DNA of 64,000 nt from Macrophomina tecta (lineage: Eukaryota; Ascomycota; Dothideomycetes; Botryosphaeriales; Botryosphaeriaceae). The notes beneath the pieces are model-generated. The model ran no database searches. It worked only from the letters and a program-made list of their open reading frames with translations, and was not told where the DNA came from. Location of the stretch: the NCBI GenBank assembly GCA_024180945.1, contig JAKSGN010000038.1, positions 1,426,001-1,490,000 of the forward strand. The letters are read 5' to 3'. Below are positions 43,964 through 56,015 of the stretch, in pieces. Position 1 is the first letter of the stretch. The number at the start of each line of letters is the position of its first letter. The translations under genes and the position numbers were made by a program.

Positions 43964-46155
43964 GCTGAAGGAGTGTTGAGCACTTTATAGCCAACTGGTA
44001 TGTTCGCTAGTTCGCCCGTTTGGTGTAAGCAACTTCAGCTGAAGATTGGCCCTGGCTGACTGCACGGTTCTCAGGTGGCGGCGAAGTGGAACACCAGTGC
44101 AGGATGGATGAAAGGAGGTGAGCGGTGTAGGCCTGATGCAGGAAAGGACGAGAGGTTGCAATGCAATGATTTGGGGAAGGGCGACGTCTTCGACTCTCAC
44201 AAAGATTTATAGCTTCATGGACAGCCATCGACTTTTGGAGCTGCCAGCCTCCACCAAAAACCAAATACTCTAATTGCTACAGCAACTCGCCACTACAGGA
44301 CATGAACATCACGCCGCAACAGCGATCGACAAAATCCAGAGACTGCTCTGGGGTTGTTACCAGGGCAAACGGAAGGGCTCCGGCGCGAAAGAGCATGGAG
44401 ACCCTCGACAGCATTTTTCCTGAGGCGAAGCACGGCAGAGAACGGACGCGTGTGGGATGGACCGATTATGCTGCAGGGTTATTGGGCAGACACGGAGTGG
44501 AGTCGTGAACGTAGCAAGCTCATACCTGGCGCGGCTGACTTCCTCATGCACGATCGAAGGATGCTAGAGGGCGTTTCAGCCTTCAGGGCCTCGAGAATAC
44601 GTCATTCTACACGTCAATGGCAGTAGCCAAGGGGAGTAAGTCGGGGGTCCCAAGTAGAGTCTAACGAGGCTGGATTTAGCTGGCGGCTGGCGTAGTGGCA
44701 TTCAGACCGTTCACCGCCCAGGGAGGCTTGTCTATGGACCCTGAACAGGTACACAGCTGGCTCGCGCTGGCTAGGAATAGAATGAGGCGCCGGCCTGTGC
44801 CTTCAGTTCGGCCCGAGAGCGACAGCGGGAGCCGCGAGGCGTTGCAAACGGCCGACGAGGTGCACGCCCCGCAGGGCTAATGCAGGAACATGTTGGTGTG
44901 ACGGCTTCTGGAAGAAAGTACACGCTGGTTCGCATGGCCCTGATCGCTTCCGCATCCTTAGCCGTCATAGTGGTGCGCAGGCGACGCGTGTGTAGCTGCA
45001 AGTACCTTGCAGAGCGCAAGATTCAGGATACCTGCCGTTTAGCTGACCAGCAAGCCTCACTATTTTTGAGACGGAGTGTCCCTCGTATCTTGGGCAGCTG
45101 CTTTTTCGCTTGGCAGGAGCAGACGTTGGGCAACAGCAATGTCGCGACTCGCACTCGGCCCAGCTCCAGAGATGATCGCTTCCAGGATACGAAGATCGCA
45201 GAGCTTGAAGGCACCGATAACGACGCCCAACCTGGGGATCTGATTCGTGTGCTGCGGGGAAGCGTGGTGCCGTCAGTGTTGATTGTTTACACTGGAAGCG
45301 TCGTTGGGGCAGCGCCGCCAGAGGTCCGGATGACCGGAAATGGGAAAATGTGAAGTTTCCGCGGCCCATGGGATATCTCGTCTCGCCTTGCTTCGCCAAT
45401 CTGCACGCCCTGCTTCTTTGCGTGTTTCCTGCACGTGATCGGGATCCGATCTTCAGCCCGCATTGTTGCACCCCATCTTCTCGCCACTGCACCACCCGCT
45501 TCCAAGAACCTTCTGGGCAACTTTCCCCTCTGCCTGGCATCCAGAATTTCTAAGGGGCAGTCGCTGCTTGCGTGCGTACTTGCACGTGGCGTTCTGCCCG
45601 CCCACCCGCCCCACACTTATTTCCGACAATGTTTCAATCCTCCGGGCAGTACGTAAAACGGCCTCTGCCGTGTCTGGACAACTTCGCAATCTGTAGTTAT
45701 TCACGCGGCACCGGATACACGGTATAAGGTTCAATGACAGAGCAGTGTATAATTTATTGCTCTTCCCGCCGCCCTGCAGGATCTCCAGATCAACCGGCTC
45801 TCCACGTCGGAGCTGCCTGCACACTGCATTGATTGATTAGTTGATGAGATAGACTGCCCCATCCGGTAATCGCCGCCGTTGCCATTAACCAAAGCGGAAG
45901 CGATGAGACTCGCCTGTTTACTATGGGCCTCCCTAATTGCAGCAGCCAATCCCAAGTGGCGGGCCCTGTGCCCGTTGCAACATGGACAAAAAGCCCTGAC
46001 ATTTATACCATGCACCTCGCGGCTCCGAGGGGTTTGTCGCGGATTGCGAGCGACGCGGGTTTTCTCCTGCAGGTATTTATACTGAGCCTGGCCGGCATAT
46101 GCATGAAGTTATTCGCAAATCAGCCTGCAAGTCATTACTGCCCGCCTTCGACAAC
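43964..46155. other. 2.2-kb intergenic region
   Basis: A divergent interval between the aquaporin gene and the SMP-30-like gene. TATTTATA at 46074-46081 lies about 80 bases before the right-hand ATG. Several 60-190 codon frames were examined and rejected for lack of protein character. Confidence 0.5.
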
Positions 46156-47133
46156 ATGAAGCTCTCTCTTCCTCTCGTCTCTATTTCTCTGGGGTTGGGC
46201 TCTCCTGCCACTGCCAGCACAGGGGACGTCAATGCACGAACCCTCTACCAATTTGCCGATGGCACATGGATTGAGAACCTGGCCGTCCGCCAGAACGGAA
46301 ACATCCTCTTTAACCTGGTTAACAGCCCTGAAACCTACCAAATCAACCCTCTGTCCAACGGCTCCGAGCCCACCTTGGTGCACAGCTTCCCCGGCTACAC
46401 CAGTGTCTTCGGCATCTCGGAAGTCTCGACAGACGTCTTCACCGTTGTCACTGGCAACTTCTCTCTTTCCACCTTTGCCTCAACCGACGAGTCGTTTGGT
46501 GTCTGGCAGATCGATCTCAGCGGCTCTGAGCCTGCCGTCAGCCAAGTCGCCCAGCTTTCCGAGGCGAAGTTCTTGAATGGCATGACGACCCTGAACTCGC
46601 AGTCAGTGCTCGTTTCCGACTCCACCGCTGGCGTCGTCTACAAAGTCGACGTCCAGACCGGCAATTACACAGTTGTGCTGGAGGACGACAGCATGAAGCC
46701 CCCGTCGGACGCGTCAATCCCTATCGGCGTCAACGGCATCAGGCTCTTCAACGGCTACCTTTACTACCTCAACCTCTTTGGAAAGAAGTACTGCCGTGTT
46801 GCCATCGACTCCACCTCTGGAGAGGCTGTGGGCCCGTACGAGGTCCTCGGAGACGACGTCTATGCCGATGACTTCGCCTTGACCGAGCAAGGAATCGCGT
46901 ATGCCGCGGATGGCTTTGAGAACCAGATCCTCAAGGTCGCGCAGGACGGCACGGTCGAGGTCGCTGCAGGCAGCCTCACCTCTACTACCGTCATCGGCGC
47001 CACTTCCGCGCAATTTGGCAGGACCAGCAGCGACAGCAGCGTCCTTTACGTGACGACCGGAGGTGGTCTGGCGGCGCCGCTCAACGGCACATATACCGAG
47101 GGCGGCAAGATCGTAGCCCTGGCTGGCCTATAG
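46156..47133 (+). CDS. Secreted SMP-30/lactonase-like beta-propeller
   Basis: A single exon of 325 residues starting MKLSLPLVSISLGLGSPATA, a signal peptide. The rest reads as a six-bladed propeller of the SMP-30/gluconolactonase/NHL-like group: ENLAVRQNGNILFNLVN, VFGISEVSTDVFTVVTG, FLNGMTTLNSQSVLVSDS, GVNGIRLFNGYLYYLN, DDFALTEQGIAYAADGFEN. These fit the blade positions where the family binds metal (Glu, Asn, Asp). Several N-x-S/T sites agree with secretion. Relatives include lactonases and strictosidine-synthase-like proteins, often found in fungal secretomes; the substrate is unknown. The start follows a clear TATA-like box. An upstream in-frame ATG at 46099 would put 19 unrelated residues before the signal peptide, so 46156 is preferred. 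Confidence 0.85.
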   Translation: MKLSLPLVSISLGLGSPATASTGDVNARTLYQFADGTWIENLAVRQNGNILFNLVNSPETYQINPLSNGSEPTLVHSFPGYTSVFGISEVSTDVFTVVTGNFSLSTFASTDESFGVWQIDLSGSEPAVSQVAQLSEAKFLNGMTTLNSQSVLVSDSTAGVVYKVDVQTGNYTVVLEDDSMKPPSDASIPIGVNGIRLFNGYLYYLNLFGKKYCRVAIDSTSGEAVGPYEVLGDDVYADDFALTEQGIAYAADGFENQILKVAQDGTVEVAAGSLTSTTVIGATSAQFGRTSSDSSVLYVTTGGGLAAPLNGTYTEGGKIVALAGL

Positions 47134-47269
47134 AGGGGAGCTCCATGGTAAATCAACTGTATACACTATCTCGGAGCCAAAAAGCCGCCCCGTTCTCTCG
47201 AACTCGCAAAAACAACCCCCCCGTCCAGCACGGGAACTTTTGTATCTTAGCCTGTCCATGCCATTATTT

Positions 47270-47929
47270 TCAAAGCTCAAAATACCACCCCATACTCCTC
47301 TTCTGCCAACCCCGCCCGCACGCCAGCTCCCGGTACCTGTCATGCAACATGCCCAGCGTCACGCCGTCCTCGCACTCCACCCACGCCTTGACATTCTGAA
47401 ACATGATGGTGCCGTACACGACCACCTCGACCCGCCGCGGCGGCGGCTGCGCAACCAGCATCCGCCTCCACGACGGCTCGCCATCGCCACCAGCTCCCGC
47501 CTCCTTCTTCTCTGCCGCAGCCGACTCGTCGATCCACCGCAGCGCCACCATCGGCATGTACCCGCCGTCGTAATCCGCGTCCGGCTCGTCGAACCGGCCC
47601 AGCCGGAACCGCCGCACCGCAAACTCGTTCGGCGCAGGCACCAGCGCGCGCGGCAGCGCGTCGGCCGTGCAGCTGTTCGCGGGCACCTGGCCGGGCGGAT
47701 TGAGCGCCCTCAGCGCGCCGCGGTCGGCGACAGGCGCGAAGAAGAGGGCACGGCGCAGCGCGAGCGAGGAGCACAGCACGGCGCGGAAGGTGTGGCAGAC
47801 GCGCGGGATGGAGGTGAGCAGAGTGCGCGTACCGGGGACGGTCGAGGGGGTGGCAAGGGCGAGGAGGATGAGTTCAAGGAGCTCGGGGGTGTGGAGGACG
47901 GTGAGGACGGCGGAGGGGGTGGTGGGCAT
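47270..47929 (-). CDS. F-box-like protein
   Basis: A single exon of 219 residues. The N-terminus reads LHTPELLELILLALA and then SIPRVCHTFRAVLCSSLALRRALFF, the two-helix pattern of an F-box found in many small ascomycete proteins. F-box proteins link targets to SCF ubiquitin ligases through Skp1. The rest (about 80-219) has no known repeats; it includes VEVVVYGTIMFQNVKAWVE, likely beta structure, and a tail WQKRSMGWYFEL. The gene converges on the SMP-30-like gene with only 136 bases between stops, so the 3' UTRs may overlap. Confidence 0.7.
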   Translation of the reverse strand: MPTTPSAVLTVLHTPELLELILLALATPSTVPGTRTLLTSIPRVCHTFRAVLCSSLALRRALFFAPVADRGALRALNPPGQVPANSCTADALPRALVPAPNEFAVRRFRLGRFDEPDADYDGGYMPMVALRWIDESAAAEKKEAGAGGDGEPSWRRMLVAQPPPRRVEVVVYGTIMFQNVKAWVECEDGVTLGMLHDRYRELACGRGWQKRSMGWYFEL

Positions 47930-48861
47930 GGTTGCGCTTTTGGGGGGGGGTTTTCAGAGAGGTGGATGGACGGAGGAGGGGTGAAACGAGGGCTCGTTGG
48001 TGTTAGGCTTCGATTTTCGGAGTGGTGATGAGGGTTGAGAGGGAGTGCTGGAAGCGGCATGGGATGGCGCTTGGGAGGGAACGTGGGTGTTTGGTCTTAA
48101 AGTGCCTATGTTGCGGCTAGGCAGCAATTTATCGGCTTGATTCTCGCCCGGATCCCCGTCCGAGACCGAAAATAAAGGGTTGCCAGTGCTGCAGTGAAGG
48201 TGTAAGTGATTTCACTGAAGAATCATGTTGCGGCCTAGCAGAGGTAGAAAAATGGGAGCAAGTCTCTGGAGGCCGACTAAGAGTGTTTACGATGTAAGTG
48301 GGGTCGAGAAATCCGCTCTGGAGATTCCATAGCTGCACGATTGTAGGCCGTCTTCTGCTACGGGTTCTCGGTTGATCCTCAGCTGCAAGGCGCCATGAAC
48401 GAGTCGAGGACAGCAGCAGCAGGAAGCTGTGTGCGGCCGAAGCAACGACTTATGTGAGTGTGGGGGGTTGACGTGGGAACGGGCGCGCGTAAACAGAGCG
48501 CGCGTCATGGGCCCAGCCTTCTCTCCAGCCTCCCCATAATCCGCGTCCCCAGCCACCCTCGTCGCCCGCTCCCACAATTACCCACGCGCCCTCCCCGAAG
48601 TTAGTCTCCAGTCTCCCGACGGCATTCTTTGCAACTACTGACCCCTTAGTCTGCATATCTTCACAGAACTTCGAGCATTGCTGTGCTGCCGCTGCACGTG
48701 CGGGCGCAGTCTGGACATCGCTCAGACAACCGAGCTCGATCATCACTTCGACTCGTCGCAGCGCTGAGCACAACAAACTCCATTGCATTTTCGAGCTGCG
48801 GCTCACCGCCCGAGGCACGTATCGCTGAGCAACACCGCATCACCACCAAACCTACTCCACC
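47930..48861. other. Divergent promoter region
   Basis: About 930 bases between the F-box-like gene (minus) and the membrane-protein gene (plus). The last 100 bases before 48862 are C-rich, as in a 5' leader. No gene was recognised. Confidence 0.5.
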
Positions 48862-50247
48862 ATGGCGCCACTCCCGCACCTCCTCAGTGCTCTCCTGCGC
48901 CGCGCCGCCTCGCCCGACTCCATTGTCGACGCAACCTCGGCCTCCCACATGCAAGGTACGACGCACCAGTTGGCCAGGCGCTCAAGCCAGAGCCCTGGAT
49001 TCGGCAAGGGTGCCAAACCCGCCTCGGACTTCAATAACCAAGGCTTCCTGGCCCTGTTCGCCTTGATTGGCGCCGGCATGGTGCTAGGAAGCATCTGGTT
49101 CTTCTTCTGGGCCAAGAACGGCGGCTTCAAGTGGCGCAAGGGCGACTGGGACGACTACAAGAGCACCGTCCTGCGTCGCAAGGGTCCTGACGGCCGCACC
49201 CTCAGCAACGCCACCAAGAGCACCAAGCTGGGCGGCGGCAGCGTTGTGCATGGCGGCAGTTACGGCGCCCCCACCAGCGTCGGCTACACCGACAGCAGCT
49301 CGGTGGTCGAAGAGAAGGAAGAGCAGCAGCGCAGGGCCGGCGAGGGCATCAGAGGTGGAGGCGGTCGCCGCACCAAGCGCCGCAAGGACAAGGACCCCGA
49401 GCTCGCCGAATACCGCCACGAGAAGGCTGCCCGCGTCGGCGGCCTCAACCGCCAGCACGACGGCACGCACTTCGACTACTCCAACACCGAACCCTCCGAG
49501 CTGGGCTCCGAGCTCTCCCAGCGCCCTCTCGTCAAGGACGGCAACAACAAGAAGGCCGCCAAGAAGGAGGCCGAAGCCCGCGAGAAGGAACTGCGTAAGG
49601 CACAGAAGGAGGCCGCCAAGATCCAGAAGGCGAAGCTGGCCGAGAACAAGAAGCGCGAGAAGGCCAAGGCCAAGGAGATGAAGAAGGCCAAGGGCAAATC
49701 CGACCGTTCTTATTCGCCTGCGAAGGCAGAGCCCGACTCGCCCGAGCGCCGCACCAACCGCCGCTACGCCGACGAGATGACTGAAGTCACGGAGGCGACG
49801 ACGAGCTACACCGAGGGCTACACCGAGACGGAGGTCTACACCGACGTCTACACCAACAACGACTCGTACTACTCGTCATACCGCCCGCACGCCGAGGCCA
49901 ACATCACCCGTCCCACGCCTGCTGCTCGCAACTATGACTCCCCTTCGCCCCGTCACTCTTCTCGCCGCAGCCACTCGCACTCTCGCCAGAGCAGCCCTCG
50001 CAAGCAGAGTCATAGCCGCCGCCAGAGCCGCTCTAGGCGCGACCTCGGTGACGAGAGTGACACCGGCACCAAGGTCTACACTCACCACATCCCCGGTCTG
50101 AGCAGCGGCCCCGCTGCCCCGACCATCGTTCCTGATGAGAGTATCAGCCAGGTCGGTGCTCCGGGCAGGAGAGGCCGCAACGTCATGGACGGCTACAGGA
50201 GGAGCGGTGTCAGGAGCAGGAGGGACAGCTTGAGTGATTCGGATTAG
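48862..50247 (+). CDS. Single-pass membrane protein with charged, SR-rich tail
   Basis: A single exon of 461 residues in good start context (CACCATGGC). One hydrophobic helix spans about 61-83 (GFLALFALIGAGMVLGSIWF), followed by a basic WRKGDWDDYKS, so the N-terminus likely faces the lumen or outside and the long tail the cytosol. The tail holds a Lys/Glu/Ala-rich helix or coiled coil (about 230-285). After it come a Tyr/Thr/Glu block (TEGYTETEVYTDVYT) and a Ser/Arg/His-rich segment (SHSHSRQSSPRKQSHSRRQ) of the kind phosphorylated by SR kinases. It ends SRRDSLSDSD. I recognise no functional family. Strong codon bias and 1.4 kb without stops argue for a real, well expressed gene. Confidence 0.85.
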   Translation: MAPLPHLLSALLRRAASPDSIVDATSASHMQGTTHQLARRSSQSPGFGKGAKPASDFNNQGFLALFALIGAGMVLGSIWFFFWAKNGGFKWRKGDWDDYKSTVLRRKGPDGRTLSNATKSTKLGGGSVVHGGSYGAPTSVGYTDSSSVVEEKEEQQRRAGEGIRGGGGRRTKRRKDKDPELAEYRHEKAARVGGLNRQHDGTHFDYSNTEPSELGSELSQRPLVKDGNNKKAAKKEAEAREKELRKAQKEAAKIQKAKLAENKKREKAKAKEMKKAKGKSDRSYSPAKAEPDSPERRTNRRYADEMTEVTEATTSYTEGYTETEVYTDVYTNNDSYYSSYRPHAEANITRPTPAARNYDSPSPRHSSRRSHSHSRQSSPRKQSHSRRQSRSRRDLGDESDTGTKVYTHHIPGLSSGPAAPTIVPDESISQVGAPGRRGRNVMDGYRRSGVRSRRDSLSDSD

Positions 50248-53200
50248 ATGTGATAAATGCCCTGGTGATGATTTGATGAGGTGTTTTTCTTCTCCTTTTT
50301 TTTTTTTGGCCAATGGGAGGTTGTATAATGATCTATGAAACTTGGGAGCCGGTCGATGAAGTTAACACGGTTGGCACAGGGAAGGGTTCCAAAGCAAGCG
50401 GGCGTTCAAGGTCTTCGAACTTAATTTGCATTCAGCTTGGAATTATGGACGACGGATGGGTACGGATAAATGACGAAGTTCATGGAGTAGTTGACAAGGT
50501 TAAAGGCAAAGGCATAGTAGATATCCTAGGCAGCAGCAATTGCAGTTCATCCAACAGCATCTCGAGACAGAAAAATGAGGCCCATTACCAGCACATCCAG
50601 AACAGGGGACAGAAGACACATATTTCTCTCCTGATGCGTGCTTCGGAAATCCCGAATGACACAAACGATTCTCCTCCGCCCTAAACGCTCCATCAATCAA
50701 TCGTCCCTCCCGCCTTGCAAACAGTGGGACGAAAAAGAAAGGAATAAGCAACGACTAACACGGGACGATCATGCAGGTACCGTGTCAGATAGCAAGCCAA
50801 GGATCCAAAACAGACGGGAAGGTTTCTCCTTCCACCAACCCATCCCCAGAAGCCCGGTTCACCCGAAACCTCGCTCTTCCCACCCCCACGGATCGGACAG
50901 CGAGAGCGACAAGGACCCTTTTTCCTCCCGGCTCCGCGGACTCAGGCTGACGTTACATTAGTCGCTTTCCCTTTCCACTCAGGTGTTTATGCTCCCTCCC
51001 ACCATTATGTATGTTTTACCCTGTCAAGAGCAGCAAGACGCGAATCCCAGGTACCCGTCTACGCTTCCATCGCTCAAAGAAAACCAGTGCATCATCGTAC
51101 AAGCGTGATACAACGGCTTTTTCTCTCCTTCGACGCTTACCGGGAACTGTGGTTGAAAAGGAAAAAAAAAAAGAGAAGAGAAGGCATGTAAGGGCAGAGG
51201 CGTTGACACTGCCGCGGTTCATGCGGTGTAACCTTCTTCCTGTCTTTCCCGTCTCCTACTTTTCCAGGACAGACAGAGAGGTGCATGTGGGCGGATTCTT
51301 CTGTAGTTGCTATTGCTGATCGGCGTGAGTTCAGACGAGAGTTGGCCGGCCATGCGACACCACCTGCTTTTTTCTTCTCCTTTTCCGTTCCATCGTCGCA
51401 CACCCGAGGAGGTGTTCTGCCCCGAACATTCTCTGCAGCGCCTCTCTCCCAGGGTAATCCGTTCTGGAACAGACAGACGGGTAGTGGCAGTACCGCAGCA
51501 GTGGGAAGAACTCACGGATCCGGACGAACGGGAGAACCGCAAACAATAAGGGCCTTCCCTACCTTGAGCCTCACCATCGCGCCATTGACGTCCGACGCTC
51601 CGCACCCCCCCACCCACCCAAAAAAAAAAAAAAAACCACGGACTCGATGCCTACTCATCGACGCAGGAACCTAGACACATGCATACAAGCACCCGCCTCC
51701 CTCCACCCGCAAAAGCCACCCGTCGCACCACCCACGCCACGCTCCCACACCCCACATCCACTCATTTCGCGCGAAAGGCAGCTCCGCCAAGACGAAGCCC
51801 TTCTCCGTACAAACCCGCATCCACCATCCAGCCAAATTATTCCATTTACTTGATTCGACCTCGCGCCAGCTAATCACGCCAGAGCGCCCCAGGCGCACGC
51901 ACAGCACCCACCATCGACCGGGCGTTCCTGCCATCCAGGTCCAGCACCGTACGCTCTCGCAGTAACACCAGTATATGCCGCCGACTACACAACAACGCGG
52001 TCGGCGGGGGCCTCGCACCGTAAGCCACGGGTAGCGCGGCTCTGAGGCTCGCTACTCCCTGGCTATCCAGCAGCTCGGCATCAAACCCTACGTGAGAAGG
52101 AGAGAAGAGGCTTTGCGTGGCGCATTTCGTGTGTGCAGGCGGCGGAGGAGGAGGAGGAGGAGCGACTACGTTCATTCTCCTTTTCAGCCTCGTCTCGTCT
52201 TTGAGATGAGAAAAAAAAAAAAAAGGATGTATTATATGTCCTATGCTTGTCTCCAGCCGGAAAAGGCAATTCTTATCAACCACAGCCACTCTAGAAAGCG
52301 GGAGTGCGATGTGACTTAGTGATGAACTGGACAAACGGAGACCTTTCTCACACCGCTGGTCTGACATGCGGCGGCAATGCTTCGTACACCATCTCTTCCC
52401 CCTTTTTTATTTTTATCCACAAGGAGGGGGGGATGAGTCAAGCGGCGATTCTCATTTTCGTATCCACTTGATGCTGCCTGTAGTTAGCAGAAGCGGTAAG
52501 CAATAACTGCTGACCGAACCGATGGCGGGCAGTCGGTGGCGCTGCTGTTGTGTTTTGGATGCCTGGACATGGGCTGTGTAAGCTCTCGCAGCGCCGGGGC
52601 GGTCCTCACCGGCGGCGATGATGATGCTGAGACCAAAAAGAGAGATGGCCGAACGGAGGTACGAAGGGAGGAAAGGCACGAGAGGCTGACCGCGCACTGA
52701 GCCGGGCGGGGTCGATGGGATTCCAGGCTCGTCGCCGAAGCGGGATGTTGGCTGACGCGAGCATCCGAAAGTGAAAAGGATGGCGGGGGTGACAGGCAAA
52801 CAGATAGAATGGTGGAATAAGCCGCGAGAGGAAGAGAGGCTAGAAAGAAAAGAAAATGATGCGATCAGAAAAGGTAGCGAGGCGGTTTATTTGCGGGGCC
52901 GTGGGCGCGCCGGCGGAGGCGCCGATGTTCGACATGAGGTAACGACGGGTTGTTGGAGGCGCAGGAAAGAGAAAGGCGGCGGCGGCGGCTCACATCTCGC
53001 AGAGGCGTACATGCGCGCACAATACAGGATCAAGGCGGAAGAGGGTACGAGATCAGCAGGGCAGGTAACTGCTCACATTCTCCTCGTTAGCAGTGAATGA
53101 GGAGTGGATATTCCCGGAGGCATTCCATCGCGGCAGTAATGCCGTGTGGAGACGATGACGCAAAGTATCATTTGGAGAGGGCGTTCGTCGGGCTCTCGCC

Positions 53201-56015
53201 GTCGTCCTCAAATGTGTCTCATCGTGGATAGTTCGGGGGAGGGTAGCTTGGTTCTTCGGTAGGAGCGACAGGTACAAGCAAGGCAGGATGCATGGGAACA
53301 AGGGACGCGTGGGAGAGCGGAAGGGGATGACTAAAGAAAAAGCAAGCACGGGGGCTTGCGCCTCATTATCAGCCGGGGCTGTCATGCTCCGCCTCACATT
53401 CTTCGTAGTATCAGCGGCGGGTCGTGTGGGGGAGCTCGTCTGGTCGCACGGTGCCTGTTTCATGGGGGCCTCTAGGCGCATCATACAGAAGTGCGAGGAA
53501 GATGAGAGATAGCGGGCCCGGAGGGAGGGGAGGCCCAGAAAAGGCAAGAGGGTGGGACGGAGGGAAGAGAAAGGACGCAAACAAGGTCGAACGCCTGTGG
53601 CCCGGAGGGAGAACCTGCATATGACAGCAGGATGCGCATGCGCATTCGGGGCGGCGGATGGGAAAGGTGATGGGAGAGGGTGAAAGTGTCGTTGCGGGAG
53701 AGTGGTGCCAGGATGTGAAGAGTGCCGCGATCGGCAGGCGATCGGAGACCCTGACTCGCGCAGACGCGCCCATCTGACCTCTCACCCAACACCACCGCCC
53801 ACCCTCCCGCCTCCATAGCTCATCCGCCCTCTTCCACCCGACGCGCGCGCTGGTCATCTGGCCCGCAGCCCGCCTCCCGCCTTCGCTGCATTCCGCGCAG
53901 GACGCGCACGAATGGACCTGCATGCCCGCTCCCAAGCCCTGATAGGCCTGCCCACCTACTTCCTCCCAGCACCAGTGCACCAGAACATCCAGGGACGCTA
54001 GTTGTGTGTGTGTGTGTGGAGGAAGATGGCAAGGCTAGCTTTCCCGCTGCTGCACGCATGCCCCGGTTACGCGCATACATCTGCCCGAGCGCGGGACCCA
54101 GCCTAGCAACACCGTAAACCAGAACACCCGGAAACCCACTCGCATCCCAGAGGACAACATAGATCGACGATCTCTCGATCGACCAGAACACGGTCGCCCG
54201 TACGCCTTCGGTCGCCGATTAAACTCAGTCAGGGCACTTACATCTGCTGTGACCTGCCTACCTGACCTGCCCGCACACCGAGAGATCAAAAGGTGGAGCA
54301 GGGCTTCTCCGTAGCTGCCGACGCTAATTGGAAATAAATAAGCTGCCACCACAGCCTCTCTCTCGAGCTGCCTCACATGATGCGTCACGCCCACCCTTGT
54401 GAATCCTACCCACGCACACCGAGCCATCCGCTCAGCTCACCCTCCCAAAACATATCTCGCCTCTCGTCAGAGACTATTGGCAATCCATACCATTAGCATA
54501 GTTCCCTCTTCAAAGCAAACTCCATTTCGAGCGTCATAAATCTTCTGCTCCAAAAAAAAAAAAAAAAAAAAAAAAGAGGGGAAAAGGAATCCGTACTGTA
54601 CCATCTGCACGCACTCTCGGAATCAGGCCGAGAGTAGGGGGCTAGAGAACGCCACACCTCGTTCACCAGCTTACCGCCATTACCATTTTCCAGCCTCGCC
54701 CTCCGCATCATCAGCACCAAGAACGCCCAACGACAACAGCCTAGCCTCCCCGGGGGAGCGAAAGCAAAAATAAATAACGAAAAAACCGCGCCATCCTAGC
54801 GAAATATCGCCATCGAGGAGGCGGAGGCCGCGCCATCATTTTTGGATCATAGTTTTTTGGGTGTCTCTGCGCCTCCGCTCAAACGCGTACAGCAGCAGGA
54901 TTACCGAGCAAGCAAGTGCAAAAGCTGAGGTAGCGAAAAGAGGTGGTGGAGGGGGAAAAAAGAGGAAGGAGTAGGGCCACTAGTTTCTGCGACAAAAGCA
55001 GGCACGCGCGTCCACGCGGCCCAATCACCGCGCCCAATCCCCACCTACACACCCTGGCACCTCCACCAGAACAACCCGCCGCATGCGCGAACTAAAAAAG
55101 AGCCGCATGATACCTGCGCCTCGCGTCTCCCCCACCGCCGCCCGCCGCCGCCGCCGCCGCCGCGCCTCCCTGCTAGTCGGAGAGGTCACTTGGGTACCAT
55201 CCGCAGGACTCATCCGGGCTCTTGCTCTCCCGCTCCTGCGGCCTCGTATGCGCGCGCGACATCTTGCGCGTGGCTGGTGGAGACCAAAGTCAAGCAAAAA
55301 AAAGGACCGAGCAGCCCCTTGATCACAGCTTCAAAGGGCGATCGGAGGATAACCTTGAGATCTGGTCGAGGAAGAGGTGGAAGGTACATCATATACAAGG
55401 CAGCTACGAAAAAAAAAATTTAAAAAAGAGACCGCCACCCCTCTGACAGGGGGGTTGTGCGCAGGTAAGCCCCGTGTGCCTTGCGGCTGGGTAGTGTGTG
55501 TATGAGAAGTGTGCGTGTGCATAGTTTGCGTAGTGGTGTCTTGTCCTGCGTTTCCTGCTTTTGCCCCTGCGTTCTCTCTCATCCCGTCATTGTCGTCGAC
55601 TTTAAGTCATCGATCATTCATCTCACCCGCCTGGTGTGTTTCTCGTTCCCCCCCTCCCATATATAGTCTCACCTTGCCGTCTACATCCCCCAGCCCAGCC
55701 ACCGCGGGGATCTGCTTCCCTCTTATTTCAACACAACGACGACAACCCGCGCGCCGTGTGTGACAGAACCTAACGACCCCGGACCTTACCTTCTTTGGTT
55801 GGCTGGCGCAGACTACAACTACTGCTGCCCGTCGCCGCCGGTCTTTTCATCTTTTGAACAAAGGGAGGAGGGGAAAAAAAGAAGAGGAAGGGAAGCAAGA
55901 GGCCCTACCCTCGCTTACCATAACCGACTACGCATACGCAATCTGCTACTATTTCTGTGTTATCACCATCTCAACTCAAACACCCAAAGTCATAAAAATA
56001 ATCGCACCTACCGCC
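50248..56015. other. 5.8-kb gene-poor region
   Basis: No reading frame or splice model with family resemblance was found. The region is rich in simple sequence: A-runs near 51168, 51619-51635, 52211-52224 and 54549-54573, a (GT)n run at 54003-54017, and a CCG run near 55143-55161. The last 300 bases before 56016 are C/T- and C/A-rich, like a long 5' leader. Large upstream regions of this type often precede developmentally regulated fungal genes, which is an inference. Confidence 0.45.
54549..54574. repeat. Long A-tract
   Basis: About 24 consecutive A on the plus strand, one of the two longest homopolymers in the window. No adjacent target-site duplication or element body was seen. Confidence 0.85.
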
